Source: Bacteroidota bacterium (GTDB lineage: Bacteria > Bacteroidota > Bacteroidia > Cytophagales > Cyclobacteriaceae). Taken from it: a stretch of DNA of 64,000 nucleotides. Position 1 is the first letter of the stretch, and each line of letters opens with the position of its first letter. Positions 24,910 to 33,671 of the stretch are shown here, piece after piece. The notes beneath the pieces were generated by a model. It was given only the letters and a program-made list of their open reading frames with translations, was not told the DNA's origin and made no database searches. The position numbers and the translations under genes are program-made. The stretch spans positions 1 through 64,000 of the forward strand of contig JAEZEH010000184.1 of NCBI GenBank assembly GCA_023417785.1, written 5' to 3'.

Positions 24910-27522
24910 TCATATCACTTCGACGTCCCTGATGTTTTCAAAGTCGAATTCGACTTCATTTTTCAGGTCGACGAAAATAATAGCATCTTTATCAATACGC
25001 CCCGCCAGGATCTGTTTACTTAGTTCGTTCAGAATTTCGCGTTGCAGGACGCGCTTCAACGGCCGCGCGCCGAACTGCGGATCAAAGCCCAACCGGGCCA
25101 GGCGATCGCGGGCACTTTCACTGATTTCGATTCGGATTCCTGCATCCCCCAGACGCTTTCGTACGAGGTCGACCTGGATATCAACGATCTTCCGTAAATC
25201 TGCCCGGCTCAACGGACGGAACATCACGATCTCGTCGATGCGGTTTACAAATTCCGGTCGCACCGTTTTCCGAAGTAGATTCACGACCTCATCTTTCGTC
25301 TGCTCCAGTACGTCGAAATAGTTTTCTTCCGTGAGCTTTTCAAAATTCTCCTGGATCAAATGCGAACCGATGTTCGTCGTCATTATAATTATCGTGTTCT
25401 TGAAATTCGCGACGCGACCTTTATTATCAGTCAGTCGACCATCGTCAAGAACCTGCAGAAGAATGTTAAATACATCCGGGTGCGCTTTCTCGATTTCATC
25501 CAGCAGCACGACTGAGTAGGGCTTTCTCCGTACCGCTTCCGTCAGCTGACCACCTTCATCGTATCCGACATAGCCTGGAGGCGCTCCAATGAGCCGGCTT
25601 ACGCTGTGGCGTTCCTGGTATTCACTCATATCGATACGCACCATTGAGTTCTCGTCGTTAAACAGGTAATCGGCAAGTGCTTTGGATAATTCCGTTTTTC
25701 CAACACCTGTGGTCCCCATGAAAATGAACGAACCAATGGGTCGTTTCGGATCCTGCAATCCGGCGCGGCTTCGTCTCACGGCATCGCTGAGCGCCTGAAT
25801 GGCTTCTTCCTGGCCGGCCACGCGACGGCTAAGCTCTGCTTCAAGGTGTAAGAGTTTTTCGCGCTCACTTTGCAGCATCTTACTAACCGGAATGCCGGTC
25901 CACTTGGCAACAACTTCAGCGATATCTTCACTATCAACTTCTTCCTTGAGCAAAGATTTTTCCCCTTTCGTGTCCTTCATTTTTTGCTGGAACACATTGA
26001 GACGCTTTTCTGCCTCGGTAAGTTTACCATAGCGGATCTCGGCGACTTTGCCGTAGTCGCCGTTTTTCTCAGCCTGTTCGGCTTCAAATTTCAGGCGGTC
26101 GATGTTCTCTTTTTCGCGCTGAATGCCGTGAACGATTTCTTTCTCCGAATCCCATTTCGCTTTAAGCGAGTTTCGTTGTTCCGACAAATCAGCAATCTCA
26201 CGGGAAAGCACAGCTTCCTTGTCTTTGTCCTTTTCCCTCCGGATCGCCTCGCGTTCAATTTCAAGCTGCATGATCTTGCGATTCAATTCGTCGAGTTCTT
26301 CGGGAAGCGAATCCATTTCGAGACGCAGCTTAGCCGCAGCCTCGTCCATCAGGTCAATCGCCTTGTCGGGAAGGAAACGATCGCTTATGTACCGGCTTGA
26401 AAGCTCTACCGACGCAATCACGGCATCATCTTTAATACGCACCCCGTGATGCAGCTCGTATTTATCTTTGATCCCGCGAAGAATTGAAATCGAGTCTTCC
26501 ACTGAAGGTTCATCAACCATCACCGACTGAAAGCGTCTTTCGAGGGCTTTATCCTTTTCGATGTATTTCTGATATTCCTTCAACGTGGTGGCACCTATAG
26601 CGTGAAGCTCGCCCCGGGCCAACGCTGGCTTCAGAAGGTTGGCAGCGTCCATCGCGCCTTCTCCGCCACCAGCACCAATTAAGGTATGGATCTCGTCAAT
26701 GAAAAGGATGATCTCGCCATTGCTGTCAGTAACTTCCTTGATCACCGCCTTCAAGCGTTCTTCGAATTCGCCCTTGTATTTTGCACCGGCTACAAGGAGG
26801 CCCATGTCAAGGGACACGAGAATCTTGCTTTTCAGATTTTCCGGAACGTCACCGTCTACAATGCGCTGAGCCATACCTTCGACGATCGCTGTTTTACCAA
26901 CGCCTGGTTCACCCAGGAGAATCGGGTTATTTTTCGTGCGTCGCGAAAGGATCTGGAGCACGCGACGGATTTCTTCATCACGGCCTATTACGGGGTCAAT
27001 CTTACCCCGTTTGGCAAGGTCATTAAGGTTTTTGGAATACCGCTCGAGGGATTTATACTTGGCTTCCGCATTCTGATCGGTCACATTATTTCCACCGCGG
27101 AGTTCGCGTATCGCCTTTACCAGACCTGCCTTTTCGAATCCGGCATCCTTCATAATGGCGGATACTTTGTCCTTGACTGAAAGAAGGGCGAGGAGCAGGT
27201 GCTCGATCGCAACGTACTCATCCTTCATTTCACGCAATTCCTTCTCGGCTTGCTGCAAGACCGCATTCGCACCCGTTGAAAGGTATGGCTGTTGGCCCGA
27301 CACCCGCGGATAACTGTTGATGATCTCCTCGAGTTTAGTGGCAAGAATGCCTCCATTTATGTTGAGTTTCTTGAATAAGTATTCAGAAACATTCTCATCT
27401 GTTTCGAGTATCGCCTTCAGAATGTGACCAGTTTCAATAGCCTGTTGTTGTCTGCTCATGGCTATCTCCGCCGACTTCTGCAAAGCTTCCTGCGCCTTTA
27501 TAGTAAACTTGTCAAAGTTCAT
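24910..27522 (-). CDS. clpB: ATP-dependent chaperone ClpB
   Basis: 870 residues, the usual length. In order: N-terminal Clp repeat domain (MNFDKFTIKAQEALQKSA), first AAA+ module with Walker A GEPGVGKT, a middle coiled coil (about 410-525) and second AAA+ module with GTTGVGKT and the sensor region NRIDEIVMFRPL. ClpB works with DnaK to dissolve protein aggregates in the cytoplasm. The middle domain separates it from ClpA and ClpC. It is transcribed alone, divergent from the glycogen synthase, and ends at the terminator at 24763-24788. No obvious heat-shock promoter was recognised. Confidence 0.97.
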   Translation of the reverse strand: MNFDKFTIKAQEALQKSAEIAMSRQQQAIETGHILKAILETDENVSEYLFKKLNINGGILATKLEEIINSYPRVSGQQPYLSTGANAVLQQAEKELREMKDEYVAIEHLLLALLSVKDKVSAIMKDAGFEKAGLVKAIRELRGGNNVTDQNAEAKYKSLERYSKNLNDLAKRGKIDPVIGRDEEIRRVLQILSRRTKNNPILLGEPGVGKTAIVEGMAQRIVDGDVPENLKSKILVSLDMGLLVAGAKYKGEFEERLKAVIKEVTDSNGEIILFIDEIHTLIGAGGGEGAMDAANLLKPALARGELHAIGATTLKEYQKYIEKDKALERRFQSVMVDEPSVEDSISILRGIKDKYELHHGVRIKDDAVIASVELSSRYISDRFLPDKAIDLMDEAAAKLRLEMDSLPEELDELNRKIMQLEIEREAIRREKDKDKEAVLSREIADLSEQRNSLKAKWDSEKEIVHGIQREKENIDRLKFEAEQAEKNGDYGKVAEIRYGKLTEAEKRLNVFQQKMKDTKGEKSLLKEEVDSEDIAEVVAKWTGIPVSKMLQSEREKLLHLEAELSRRVAGQEEAIQALSDAVRRSRAGLQDPKRPIGSFIFMGTTGVGKTELSKALADYLFNDENSMVRIDMSEYQERHSVSRLIGAPPGYVGYDEGGQLTEAVRRKPYSVVLLDEIEKAHPDVFNILLQVLDDGRLTDNKGRVANFKNTIIIMTTNIGSHLIQENFEKLTEENYFDVLEQTKDEVVNLLRKTVRPEFVNRIDEIVMFRPLSRADLRKIVDIQVDLVRKRLGDAGIRIEISESARDRLARLGFDPQFGARPLKRVLQREILNELSKQILAGRIDKDAIIFVDLKNEVEFDFENIRDVEVI

Positions 27523-27700
27523 GGTCTTAATCTTTTACGCTTCATTTATCAAAACCCAATCCACGATGTTTCGTTGCGGATTTAAGGAAAACTTGACATA
27601 GCCATCATAAAAAAGATTCCTATTTTCAGTCTTTTTGGCTTAACTAACGACAAAATTTCAGATTTTACAGAATAAATATTCAAGCGAAAGCTAATTGCGC

Positions 27701-29533
27701 ATGGCAAAAAAGACGCTGCAACAGAACAACGATTTTCCGCCGGCTTACCTGATGGAGATATCCTGGGAAGTATGTAATCAGGTAGGAGGGATATACACCG
27801 TGATCCGGTCGAAGGCACCGGCTATGGTTGAACATGCACATGGTCAGTATTGCATGATCGGGCCGTATGTCAACCGGAATATCAACGCTGAGCTTGAAAC
27901 ACTGAATGACTCGCAGGATGTTTTTGGTCTGGCTGCTGCGGCGCTTCGAAAGAAGGGCTATGATGTGAACTACGCGCAGTGGTTGATCACGGGCCGGCCA
28001 CACGTTGTATTGTTAAATCCGGTTATCGAAGCACAGGCCCTTAATGTCGTAAAATACCTTCTCTGGAAAAACCATGGCGTTGCTATTCCGCATAACAATA
28101 AAGCCATGGATCAGATCATTGCATTCAATTATCTGACCAAGTTGTTTATTGATGAACTGGTTAAAATTACCGGACAGGATCTGCCGATAATTGCGCACTT
28201 CCATGAATGGATGGCGGGCTTGCCGATTCTTGATATCAAGCGGGAAAAGATGCCGGTAAAAACGATATTCACAACGCATGCCACACAGCTGGGGCGGCAT
28301 CTTGCGATCAACTCACCGTTGTTCTACGCGCACCTGCCGTTTTTTAAATGGGATGATGAGGCGAAAAAGTTCGGGATAGAAACAGAGGCAACGATCGAGT
28401 ACGTTTGTAGTCAGAATGCCGACATCCTGAGTACAGTAAGTGATGTAACGGCGCGGGAATGCAAGCACCTGTTGAAGCGAAAACCCGATGTTATTATGCC
28501 AAACGGGCTGAACATCCAGCGGTTTGAAGCACTCCATGAATTTCAGAACCTGCATGTCCAGTATAAGGAACAAATCCATCAGTTTGTGATGGCGCACTTT
28601 TTCCAATCCTATTCCTTCGAACTGGAAAAGACACTTTATTTCATCACGTCCGGGAGATATGAATATAAGAATAAAGGATTCGACCTGACGATAGAGGCCA
28701 TTAGCCGGTTAAATCAGAAATTAAAACGGGATAAATCCGATGTTACCGTTGTGCTGTTCATTGTGACCAGGCGCGACTTTCTGGGAATTCGCAGCGAAGT
28801 ATTGCAATCGAAAGCCATGATGCAGGAAATCCTTCAGATGAGCCAGGCGATACAACAACAGATTGGTCGCAAGCTTTTTTATGAAAGTACGGTTCGCGAA
28901 GACACAAAGCTTCCTGACCTTAATGAATTCGTTGACGACTACTGGAAGCTTCGATACAGAAGAACCATTCAGTCATGGAAAACAAAAAAGAATCCGCCAG
29001 TTGTGACACATTACCTCGTGAATGAAGACCAGGATGAAGTGCTGGCGTTTTTGCGGGAGAAGAATCTGGCCAACGCTCCGGAAGACCCGGTTAAGGTCGT
29101 ATACCATCCGGACTTTATAACTTCCAGTAATCCGCTTTTCGGAATGGACTACCACCAGTTTGTAAGAGGCTGCCACCTTGGTGTATTCCCCAGCTACTAT
29201 GAACCCTGGGGCTACACGCCGCTGGAATGTATGGCGAGCGGACTACCCTCCATCACCAGTGACCTTTCCGGATTTGGTGACTACATCCTGCACCACATAC
29301 CCGACCATGACGACATCGGATTGCATGTGGTGGAGCGCGGTAAACGCACTTTTGACTGGTCGGCAAATCAGCTTAGTGGAATGATGTATCAGTTTATTAA
29401 GCAGCCACGCAGGGCACGCATTATGCAGCGGAACAATGTAGAAAACAATTCTGGTGTTTTTGACTGGGAGAACCTTATCCGACACTACACTGAGGCTTAC
29501 CGCAAAGCGCTGCAACCTGCGTTGAAGAAGTAG
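27701..29533 (+). CDS. Glycogen/starch synthase, GT3-like
   Basis: 610 residues. The N-terminus YLMEISWEVCNQVGGIYTVIRSKAPAM and the segments HFHEWMAGLPIL, FTTHATQLGRHLA and SYYEPWGYTPLECMASGLPSITSDLSGFG match glycogen synthases of the GT3 type found in animals, fungi and Bacteroidota, rather than bacterial GlgA (GT5). The reaction adds glucose from a nucleotide sugar to an alpha-1,4-glucan. The ATG at 27701 is preferred to the TTG six bases upstream. No branching or debranching enzyme is nearby. It is divergent from clpB and convergent with the MazG-like gene. Confidence 0.9.
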   Translation: MAKKTLQQNNDFPPAYLMEISWEVCNQVGGIYTVIRSKAPAMVEHAHGQYCMIGPYVNRNINAELETLNDSQDVFGLAAAALRKKGYDVNYAQWLITGRPHVVLLNPVIEAQALNVVKYLLWKNHGVAIPHNNKAMDQIIAFNYLTKLFIDELVKITGQDLPIIAHFHEWMAGLPILDIKREKMPVKTIFTTHATQLGRHLAINSPLFYAHLPFFKWDDEAKKFGIETEATIEYVCSQNADILSTVSDVTARECKHLLKRKPDVIMPNGLNIQRFEALHEFQNLHVQYKEQIHQFVMAHFFQSYSFELEKTLYFITSGRYEYKNKGFDLTIEAISRLNQKLKRDKSDVTVVLFIVTRRDFLGIRSEVLQSKAMMQEILQMSQAIQQQIGRKLFYESTVREDTKLPDLNEFVDDYWKLRYRRTIQSWKTKKNPPVVTHYLVNEDQDEVLAFLREKNLANAPEDPVKVVYHPDFITSSNPLFGMDYHQFVRGCHLGVFPSYYEPWGYTPLECMASGLPSITSDLSGFGDYILHHIPDHDDIGLHVVERGKRTFDWSANQLSGMMYQFIKQPRRARIMQRNNVENNSGVFDWENLIRHYTEAYRKALQPALKK

Positions 29534-29539
29534 AGAACC

Positions 29540-29866
29540 CTATTGGAGTTTGGGGTTGTCCTTATGTCGGTCGTGGTCGCGGCGGTTTTTCTTTTCAAGG
29601 TTTCGTTGAAAGGCGCCAGTCAGGTCGGTGCCGGTCTGGTTCGCCAGACAAATCAAAACCCACAGCACATCAGCGAGCTCATCCTCAAGGTCTTTGTTCC
29701 GGTCGCTTTCCTTTTCACTTTGTTCACCGTAGCGTCGCGCAATTATTCGGGCTACTTCACCAACTTCTTCAGTGAGAATAGCCATGTTCGTTAATTCATT
29801 AAAGTATCGAACTCCGGTAGTGCGAATCCACTCATCGACTTTTGTTTGTGCTTCTGAAATAGTCAT
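29540..29866 (-). CDS. MazG-like nucleotide pyrophosphohydrolase
   Basis: 108 residues. The all-alpha NTP pyrophosphatase signature is present: MAILTEEVGEVARIIARRYGE and DLEDELADVLWVLICLANQTG, that is ExxE plus ExxD metal-binding helices. Family members hydrolyse (deoxy)nucleoside triphosphates to monophosphates as housecleaning enzymes. I chose the ATG at 29866 (MTISEAQ), six bases after the thioesterase stop, so both are cotranscribed. The exact nucleotide substrate cannot be read. Confidence 0.88.
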   Translation of the reverse strand: MTISEAQTKVDEWIRTTGVRYFNELTNMAILTEEVGEVARIIARRYGEQSEKESDRNKDLEDELADVLWVLICLANQTGTDLTGAFQRNLEKKNRRDHDRHKDNPKLQ

Positions 29867-29872
29867 GGGCAA

Positions 29873-30325
29873 TCAGAATTGTATTTTGTTTTTCAACACT
29901 TCAGGAACGGTGGCGATTTTGCGTTTATCGTAATCGAAGCAAAGGTTAGCCGACCTGGCCCGCGCGATCTCTTTCCCGGTGACGGTGTTAATCATCTGAT
30001 ACACCATGTCAAACCCGTACTTGTGAGTATCGGCAATACCGATGTGGATGGTCAATTGATCGCCCATGAATGATTCCGCTTTGTATTCAACGGCGAATTC
30101 AGCGATAATCTGGCCGATGGAACCTTCGATGGTTGCTTCATCTTTGAAGCCGTGAGACCGATAGAAATGAATCCGGGCTTCCTGGAGAAGTGTAAGGACC
30201 GAGTCGTTACCGAGGTGGCCGCCGTAATTGATATCCGAGGCCCTCACCTCAAGATGCGTCGTGAAAATGATGCGTTCAGGTAAGTCTATCTTAAGCTTCA
30301 TTGTGCTTTCAAATCTACGATTCAT
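29873..30325 (-). CDS. Hotdog-fold acyl-CoA thioesterase
   Basis: 150 residues. The 4HBT pattern is visible as VRASDINYGGHLGNDSVLTLLQEARIHFYRSHG, with Asp in place for catalysis after a variable strand, then AEFAVEYKAESFMGDQLTIHIG. Such enzymes release fatty or aromatic acids from CoA or a carrier. The ATG at 30301 (MKLKIDLPER) may be the true start, since the first eight residues do not look conserved. It is the first gene of a two-gene unit with the MazG-like gene, divergent from the FRG gene across 86 bases. Confidence 0.85.
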   Translation of the reverse strand: MNRRFESTMKLKIDLPERIIFTTHLEVRASDINYGGHLGNDSVLTLLQEARIHFYRSHGFKDEATIEGSIGQIIAEFAVEYKAESFMGDQLTIHIGIADTHKYGFDMVYQMINTVTGKEIARARSANLCFDYDKRKIATVPEVLKNKIQF

Positions 30326-30411
30326 TTGGGAAGCAAAAATCTATTTGATAGGATATTGTTGTAAATTGGCAAAGGTGGTACGTATTTTTATCCATCAGGA
30401 AACGGACTGCG

Positions 30412-31122
30412 ATGAATCAGCATAAGACATTTACCGTTAACAGCTTCAAGGAATACCAGGATATCATTTTGAATATTCCGTCCAATGAGTTCATTCTGTA
30501 TCGCGGTCAACCAATCGACAAAACGCTGCTTCCCAAAATTGCACGCTACGATGTCGCCGACGTCGAGCGGATTGAACGAGAGATGATTGCTGACTTCCAG
30601 CGAAGGAGTCTGCACCTGATGAACAAGCATCCGAACAATTTGTGGGACTGGCTTGCTCTTGCCCAGCACCATGGTATGGCCACGCGCCTTCTTGACTGGT
30701 CGGAGAATCCGCTCATTGCCCTGTGGTTTTCAATGCCTCCCGCTTATGATGTAAACTCAGAGTATTCGGTGGTGTGGGGTTTCCACGTTCCGCCGGAAGA
30801 CATTCTGAACGCCAGCCAAAGCGTTAATCCTTTTGAAGAAGGTACAACCAAGGTATTCAAGCCGAATCATATCATAAAACGGATCTCCGCTCAGTTTGCC
30901 TGGTTCACCCTTCACAAGCAAAATGAACAAAAAAAATTCGTTCCTTTTGAAGAGAACGTGGAATACTTTGACCGGCTTTTCAAGATAAAAATCATGAGCT
31001 CCTGCTTTGGCGACTGCAAGAAGCGCCTTCACACCTTCGGCATTAACTCAGCTATGATGTATCAGGATATCGACGGTCTGGCCAGACACATTGAGTGGCT
31101 TTTCCTCGGCCGCGAGTCCTAA
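30412..31122 (+). CDS. FRG domain protein
   Basis: 236 residues, soluble. The N-terminal half contains the F/Y-R-G signature in FILYRGQPIDKTLLPKIAR, then LWDWLALAQHHGMATRLLDWSENPLIALWFSM, the most conserved block of FRG domains. The fold's activity is unknown; FRG proteins occur alone or in mobile and defence contexts. Here it stands alone between a thioesterase and a membrane acyltransferase, so context gives no function. The last third (about 150-236) has two cysteines but no motif I recognise. Confidence 0.85.
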   Translation: MNQHKTFTVNSFKEYQDIILNIPSNEFILYRGQPIDKTLLPKIARYDVADVERIEREMIADFQRRSLHLMNKHPNNLWDWLALAQHHGMATRLLDWSENPLIALWFSMPPAYDVNSEYSVVWGFHVPPEDILNASQSVNPFEEGTTKVFKPNHIIKRISAQFAWFTLHKQNEQKKFVPFEENVEYFDRLFKIKIMSSCFGDCKKRLHTFGINSAMMYQDIDGLARHIEWLFLGRES

Positions 31123-31216
31123 GAAACCTATTCATCCACTCCGGCTAAAGTGTGTTCCGTGTGGCTTGCATGGCAATCAAAAATAGCGGAGCTTAGTCGC
31201 GTCCTAATACACTTTT

Positions 31217-32332
31217 ATGGCAGAGAATCAGCGTTATCTTGCCCTTGACGTTTTCAGGGGCATGACGGTGTGTTTCATGATCATCGTCAACACCCCCGGC
31301 GACTGGGGTCACATCTATGGACCGTTGCAACACGCCACATGGCACGGCTTCACACCAACCGATCTCGTATTTCCTTCGTTCCTGTTTGCGGTAGGCAACG
31401 CCATGGCTTTCGCTATGCATAAATATGAACTCCTTGGTGAATCGGTGTTCTGGAGGAAAACGCTTAAGCGAACCGTAGTCATTTTCCTTATCGGATATCT
31501 GTTACACTGGTTCCCCTTCTGGAACTTCCGCGAAGGTGCCTGGGAACCGTTTAGCGAAACGCGTATCCTCGGCGTGCTGCAACGCATTGCCTTGTGCTAC
31601 TTCTTTGCTTCGTTGATCCTGCATTATGCTTCGCTGAAGGCTGCAGTGTGGATCAGCGGAATTATTCTTGTTGGATATTGGATAATCCTTTATGCCTTTG
31701 GCGATGCGAACGATCCGTATGGAATGATTGGATATGCGGGAAATGCACTCGACTTTGCAGTGATCGGTGAAAAGCATTTGTACCGCGGTGAAGGTATCCC
31801 CTTTGATCCGGAAGGACTACTAAGTACGCTCCCCGCGATTGTCAATGTTACTGCTGGATATTTCGCCGGAAAGTTTATCCGTGAGCGAAGCAACAGTTAC
31901 GAGACGATTGCCAAACTAATGATCGCCGGAGCGATCGTTACACTGGCCGCACTTACGTGGGATATGGCATTTCCGATTAATAAAAAGATCTGGACGAGCT
32001 CATTTGTGCTTCTAACGGTTGGGCTGGACCTCTTTATTCTGGCTATTCTCATTTACTACATTGAAATGCGAAAGAAAGTTAAATGGACTTACTTTTTCGT
32101 CGTGTTTGGGCGTAACCCGCTTTTTATATACATTTTATCCGGCCTGCTCCTGCAGATTCTCTATTTCATTCCGGTAGGAAATTCGACCTTCCCGCAATGG
32201 CTGTACCGTGACTTCTTTGGCGGGTTTCTCTCGCCCCTGAATGCGTCGCTGATGTTCGCGTTGACCTACACCATGGCAAACTGGGTTGTTGGCTACTGGC
32301 TGGACAAACGCCGGATCTACATTAAAGTCTGA
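31217..32332 (+). CDS. HGSNAT/NagX-like membrane acyltransferase
   Basis: 371 residues with about ten membrane spans. The start RYLALDVFRGMTVCFMIIVNTPGDW and the segment HGFTPTDLVFPSFLFAVGNAM match the heparan-alpha-glucosaminide N-acetyltransferase/DUF5009 family. Its animal member transfers acetyl groups across the lysosomal membrane to glucosamine. By family, the bacterial protein would acetylate an amino sugar or glycan at the inner membrane. Its stop lies five bases from the convergent comB stop, with no obvious terminator between. Confidence 0.85.
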   Translation: MAENQRYLALDVFRGMTVCFMIIVNTPGDWGHIYGPLQHATWHGFTPTDLVFPSFLFAVGNAMAFAMHKYELLGESVFWRKTLKRTVVIFLIGYLLHWFPFWNFREGAWEPFSETRILGVLQRIALCYFFASLILHYASLKAAVWISGIILVGYWIILYAFGDANDPYGMIGYAGNALDFAVIGEKHLYRGEGIPFDPEGLLSTLPAIVNVTAGYFAGKFIRERSNSYETIAKLMIAGAIVTLAALTWDMAFPINKKIWTSSFVLLTVGLDLFILAILIYYIEMRKKVKWTYFFVVFGRNPLFIYILSGLLLQILYFIPVGNSTFPQWLYRDFFGGFLSPLNASLMFALTYTMANWVVGYWLDKRRIYIKV

Positions 32333-32337
32333 ATGGA

Positions 32338-33042
32338 TTACGCAGGCCGAAGCACACCGTCGCGTAGTACAGGCAGAACGTTGTATTCGTCCTGGGTGAG
32401 ACAGAATGCGATATCCTTTTCGATTCCCAGCCGCTCCAGTCGTTGTACATGACTGGAGTTCTTGAGGAAGTCCAGCATATTTGTTGACGCGGACCGGTAC
32501 AAATGACTTGCGGCCAGAGGTGCGTCACAAGCAGGCTTCAAGGTGTTTTGAAGACGGTCTACGAGAGCACCTGCGAACAAGGTGTCCTCAAGATTAAATT
32601 TACCTTTCCATCCGGCGCAGACCACGAGTATGTTGCTCCCGATACTTTCAAGGTACTGTGCTACGCGACCGATATTCAGAAATGATCCAATCACCACTTC
32701 AATAGCGCCCAACGATTTTACGATGGCCTGCGTGCCGTTGGTAGTCGTAAATGCAATGTTGCTGCCTTTCAAATGGGGCTGCATGTATTCGAAAGGTGAG
32801 TTTCCCAGATCGAATCCATCAACCTTCTTACCGTCCCGTTCGCCGGCAGTGAACGTACTCTCCGATTTCCGGGACAAGGCTTCGTCGAGACTCGCCACCG
32901 GGATGATGCTTTCGATTCCATAAGCAAAGGCCGTGGCCATGCAACTCGTGGCACGCAGAATGTCTACAACAACAACGACCCGGTCATGAACAGGGTAAAG
33001 GTGCATGAGGTCGGGGGAGAGGCATACGTCAATGGTTCTCAT
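32338..33042 (-). CDS. comB: 2-phosphosulfolactate phosphatase family protein
   Basis: 234 residues. Characteristic pieces are VVVVDILRATSCMATAFAYG, GFDLGNSPFEYMQP and IAFTTTNGTQAI. The archetype, methanogen ComB, hydrolyses 2-phospho-3-sulfolactate to sulfolactate in coenzyme M synthesis. Many bacteria without coenzyme M also have the gene, where sulfolactate or another phosphate ester may be the substrate. The ATG overlaps the TPR gene stop by one base (TAATG), making it the third gene of gcvT-TPR-comB. The rest of a coenzyme M pathway is not in this window. Confidence 0.87.
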   Translation of the reverse strand: MRTIDVCLSPDLMHLYPVHDRVVVVVDILRATSCMATAFAYGIESIIPVASLDEALSRKSESTFTAGERDGKKVDGFDLGNSPFEYMQPHLKGSNIAFTTTNGTQAIVKSLGAIEVVIGSFLNIGRVAQYLESIGSNILVVCAGWKGKFNLEDTLFAGALVDRLQNTLKPACDAPLAASHLYRSASTNMLDFLKNSSHVQRLERLGIEKDIAFCLTQDEYNVLPVLRDGVLRPA

Positions 33043-33671
33043 TATCTACAGCGCGGGGGATAGGTTTTACAATTCCGGCTCAGGTGAAGACCTGCTGTCG
33101 AATTACCCAGGAGCGAAGCCTCACACCAGTCTTCGCAGGCTTCTCTGGACTTTCCGGTTTGATACAAGGCGATTGCTCTGTTGTGGAGCGAGTTAGAATG
33201 CGATGGGTTCAATGTCAGCGCATCGTTGAAATCGAATATGGCTTCGTGGAGTTTTTGGGTTTTCAGAAATACTGTTCCTCTTTTGAAGAAATACATATAG
33301 TTCTCCTTCTCGAGACGGATAGCGCGGTTGTAAAACGAAATTGCATCGGTATAATTTTCCAGATGATCATAGATATTTCCGGCCTGGAAAAGGTATTCTG
33401 CGTTTTGGGGAACCTGACGGGCCAGGCGGAGATAATCCGTCAACGCTTTTTTATATATTTTCAAATTGAAGTATGCTACCGCGCGATTATGGCGGTACAC
33501 CTCGCTGGTGCTGTCTTTTTTGACAAGATCTTCAAAAATCGGAAGCGACTCTTTGAAACGTCCGCCATTGAGTAGTTCCAGGCCCTGGTTGTTAAGCTTT
33601 ACCTCCTCTTCCTGACAATACGCATAACAGGGATTTAGCTGGACAAATAACAACCAGATCAGATGTTTCAT
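33042..33671 (-). CDS. Secreted TPR protein
   Basis: 209 residues with a probable signal peptide ending near YCQ (about residue 20). About four tetratricopeptide repeats follow, with the 34-residue spacing and residues such as VAYFNLKIYKKALTDYLRLA and SFYNRAIRLEKENYMYFFKRG. The C-terminal SREACEDWCEA adds two cysteines. It is likely a periplasmic or outer-membrane-attached scaffold. It overlaps gcvT by four bases and comB by one, so it is translated with both. Its link to glycine cleavage or sulfolactate metabolism is not evident. Confidence 0.82.
   Translation of the reverse strand: MKHLIWLLFVQLNPCYAYCQEEEVKLNNQGLELLNGGRFKESLPIFEDLVKKDSTSEVYRHNRAVAYFNLKIYKKALTDYLRLARQVPQNAEYLFQAGNIYDHLENYTDAISFYNRAIRLEKENYMYFFKRGTVFLKTQKLHEAIFDFNDALTLNPSHSNSLHNRAIALYQTGKSREACEDWCEASLLGNSTAGLHLSRNCKTYPPRCR

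Noticed and set aside
25870..26400. 176-codon plus-strand frame inside clpB
   Set aside because: It is antisense to the coiled-coil middle domain of ClpB and has no family features.
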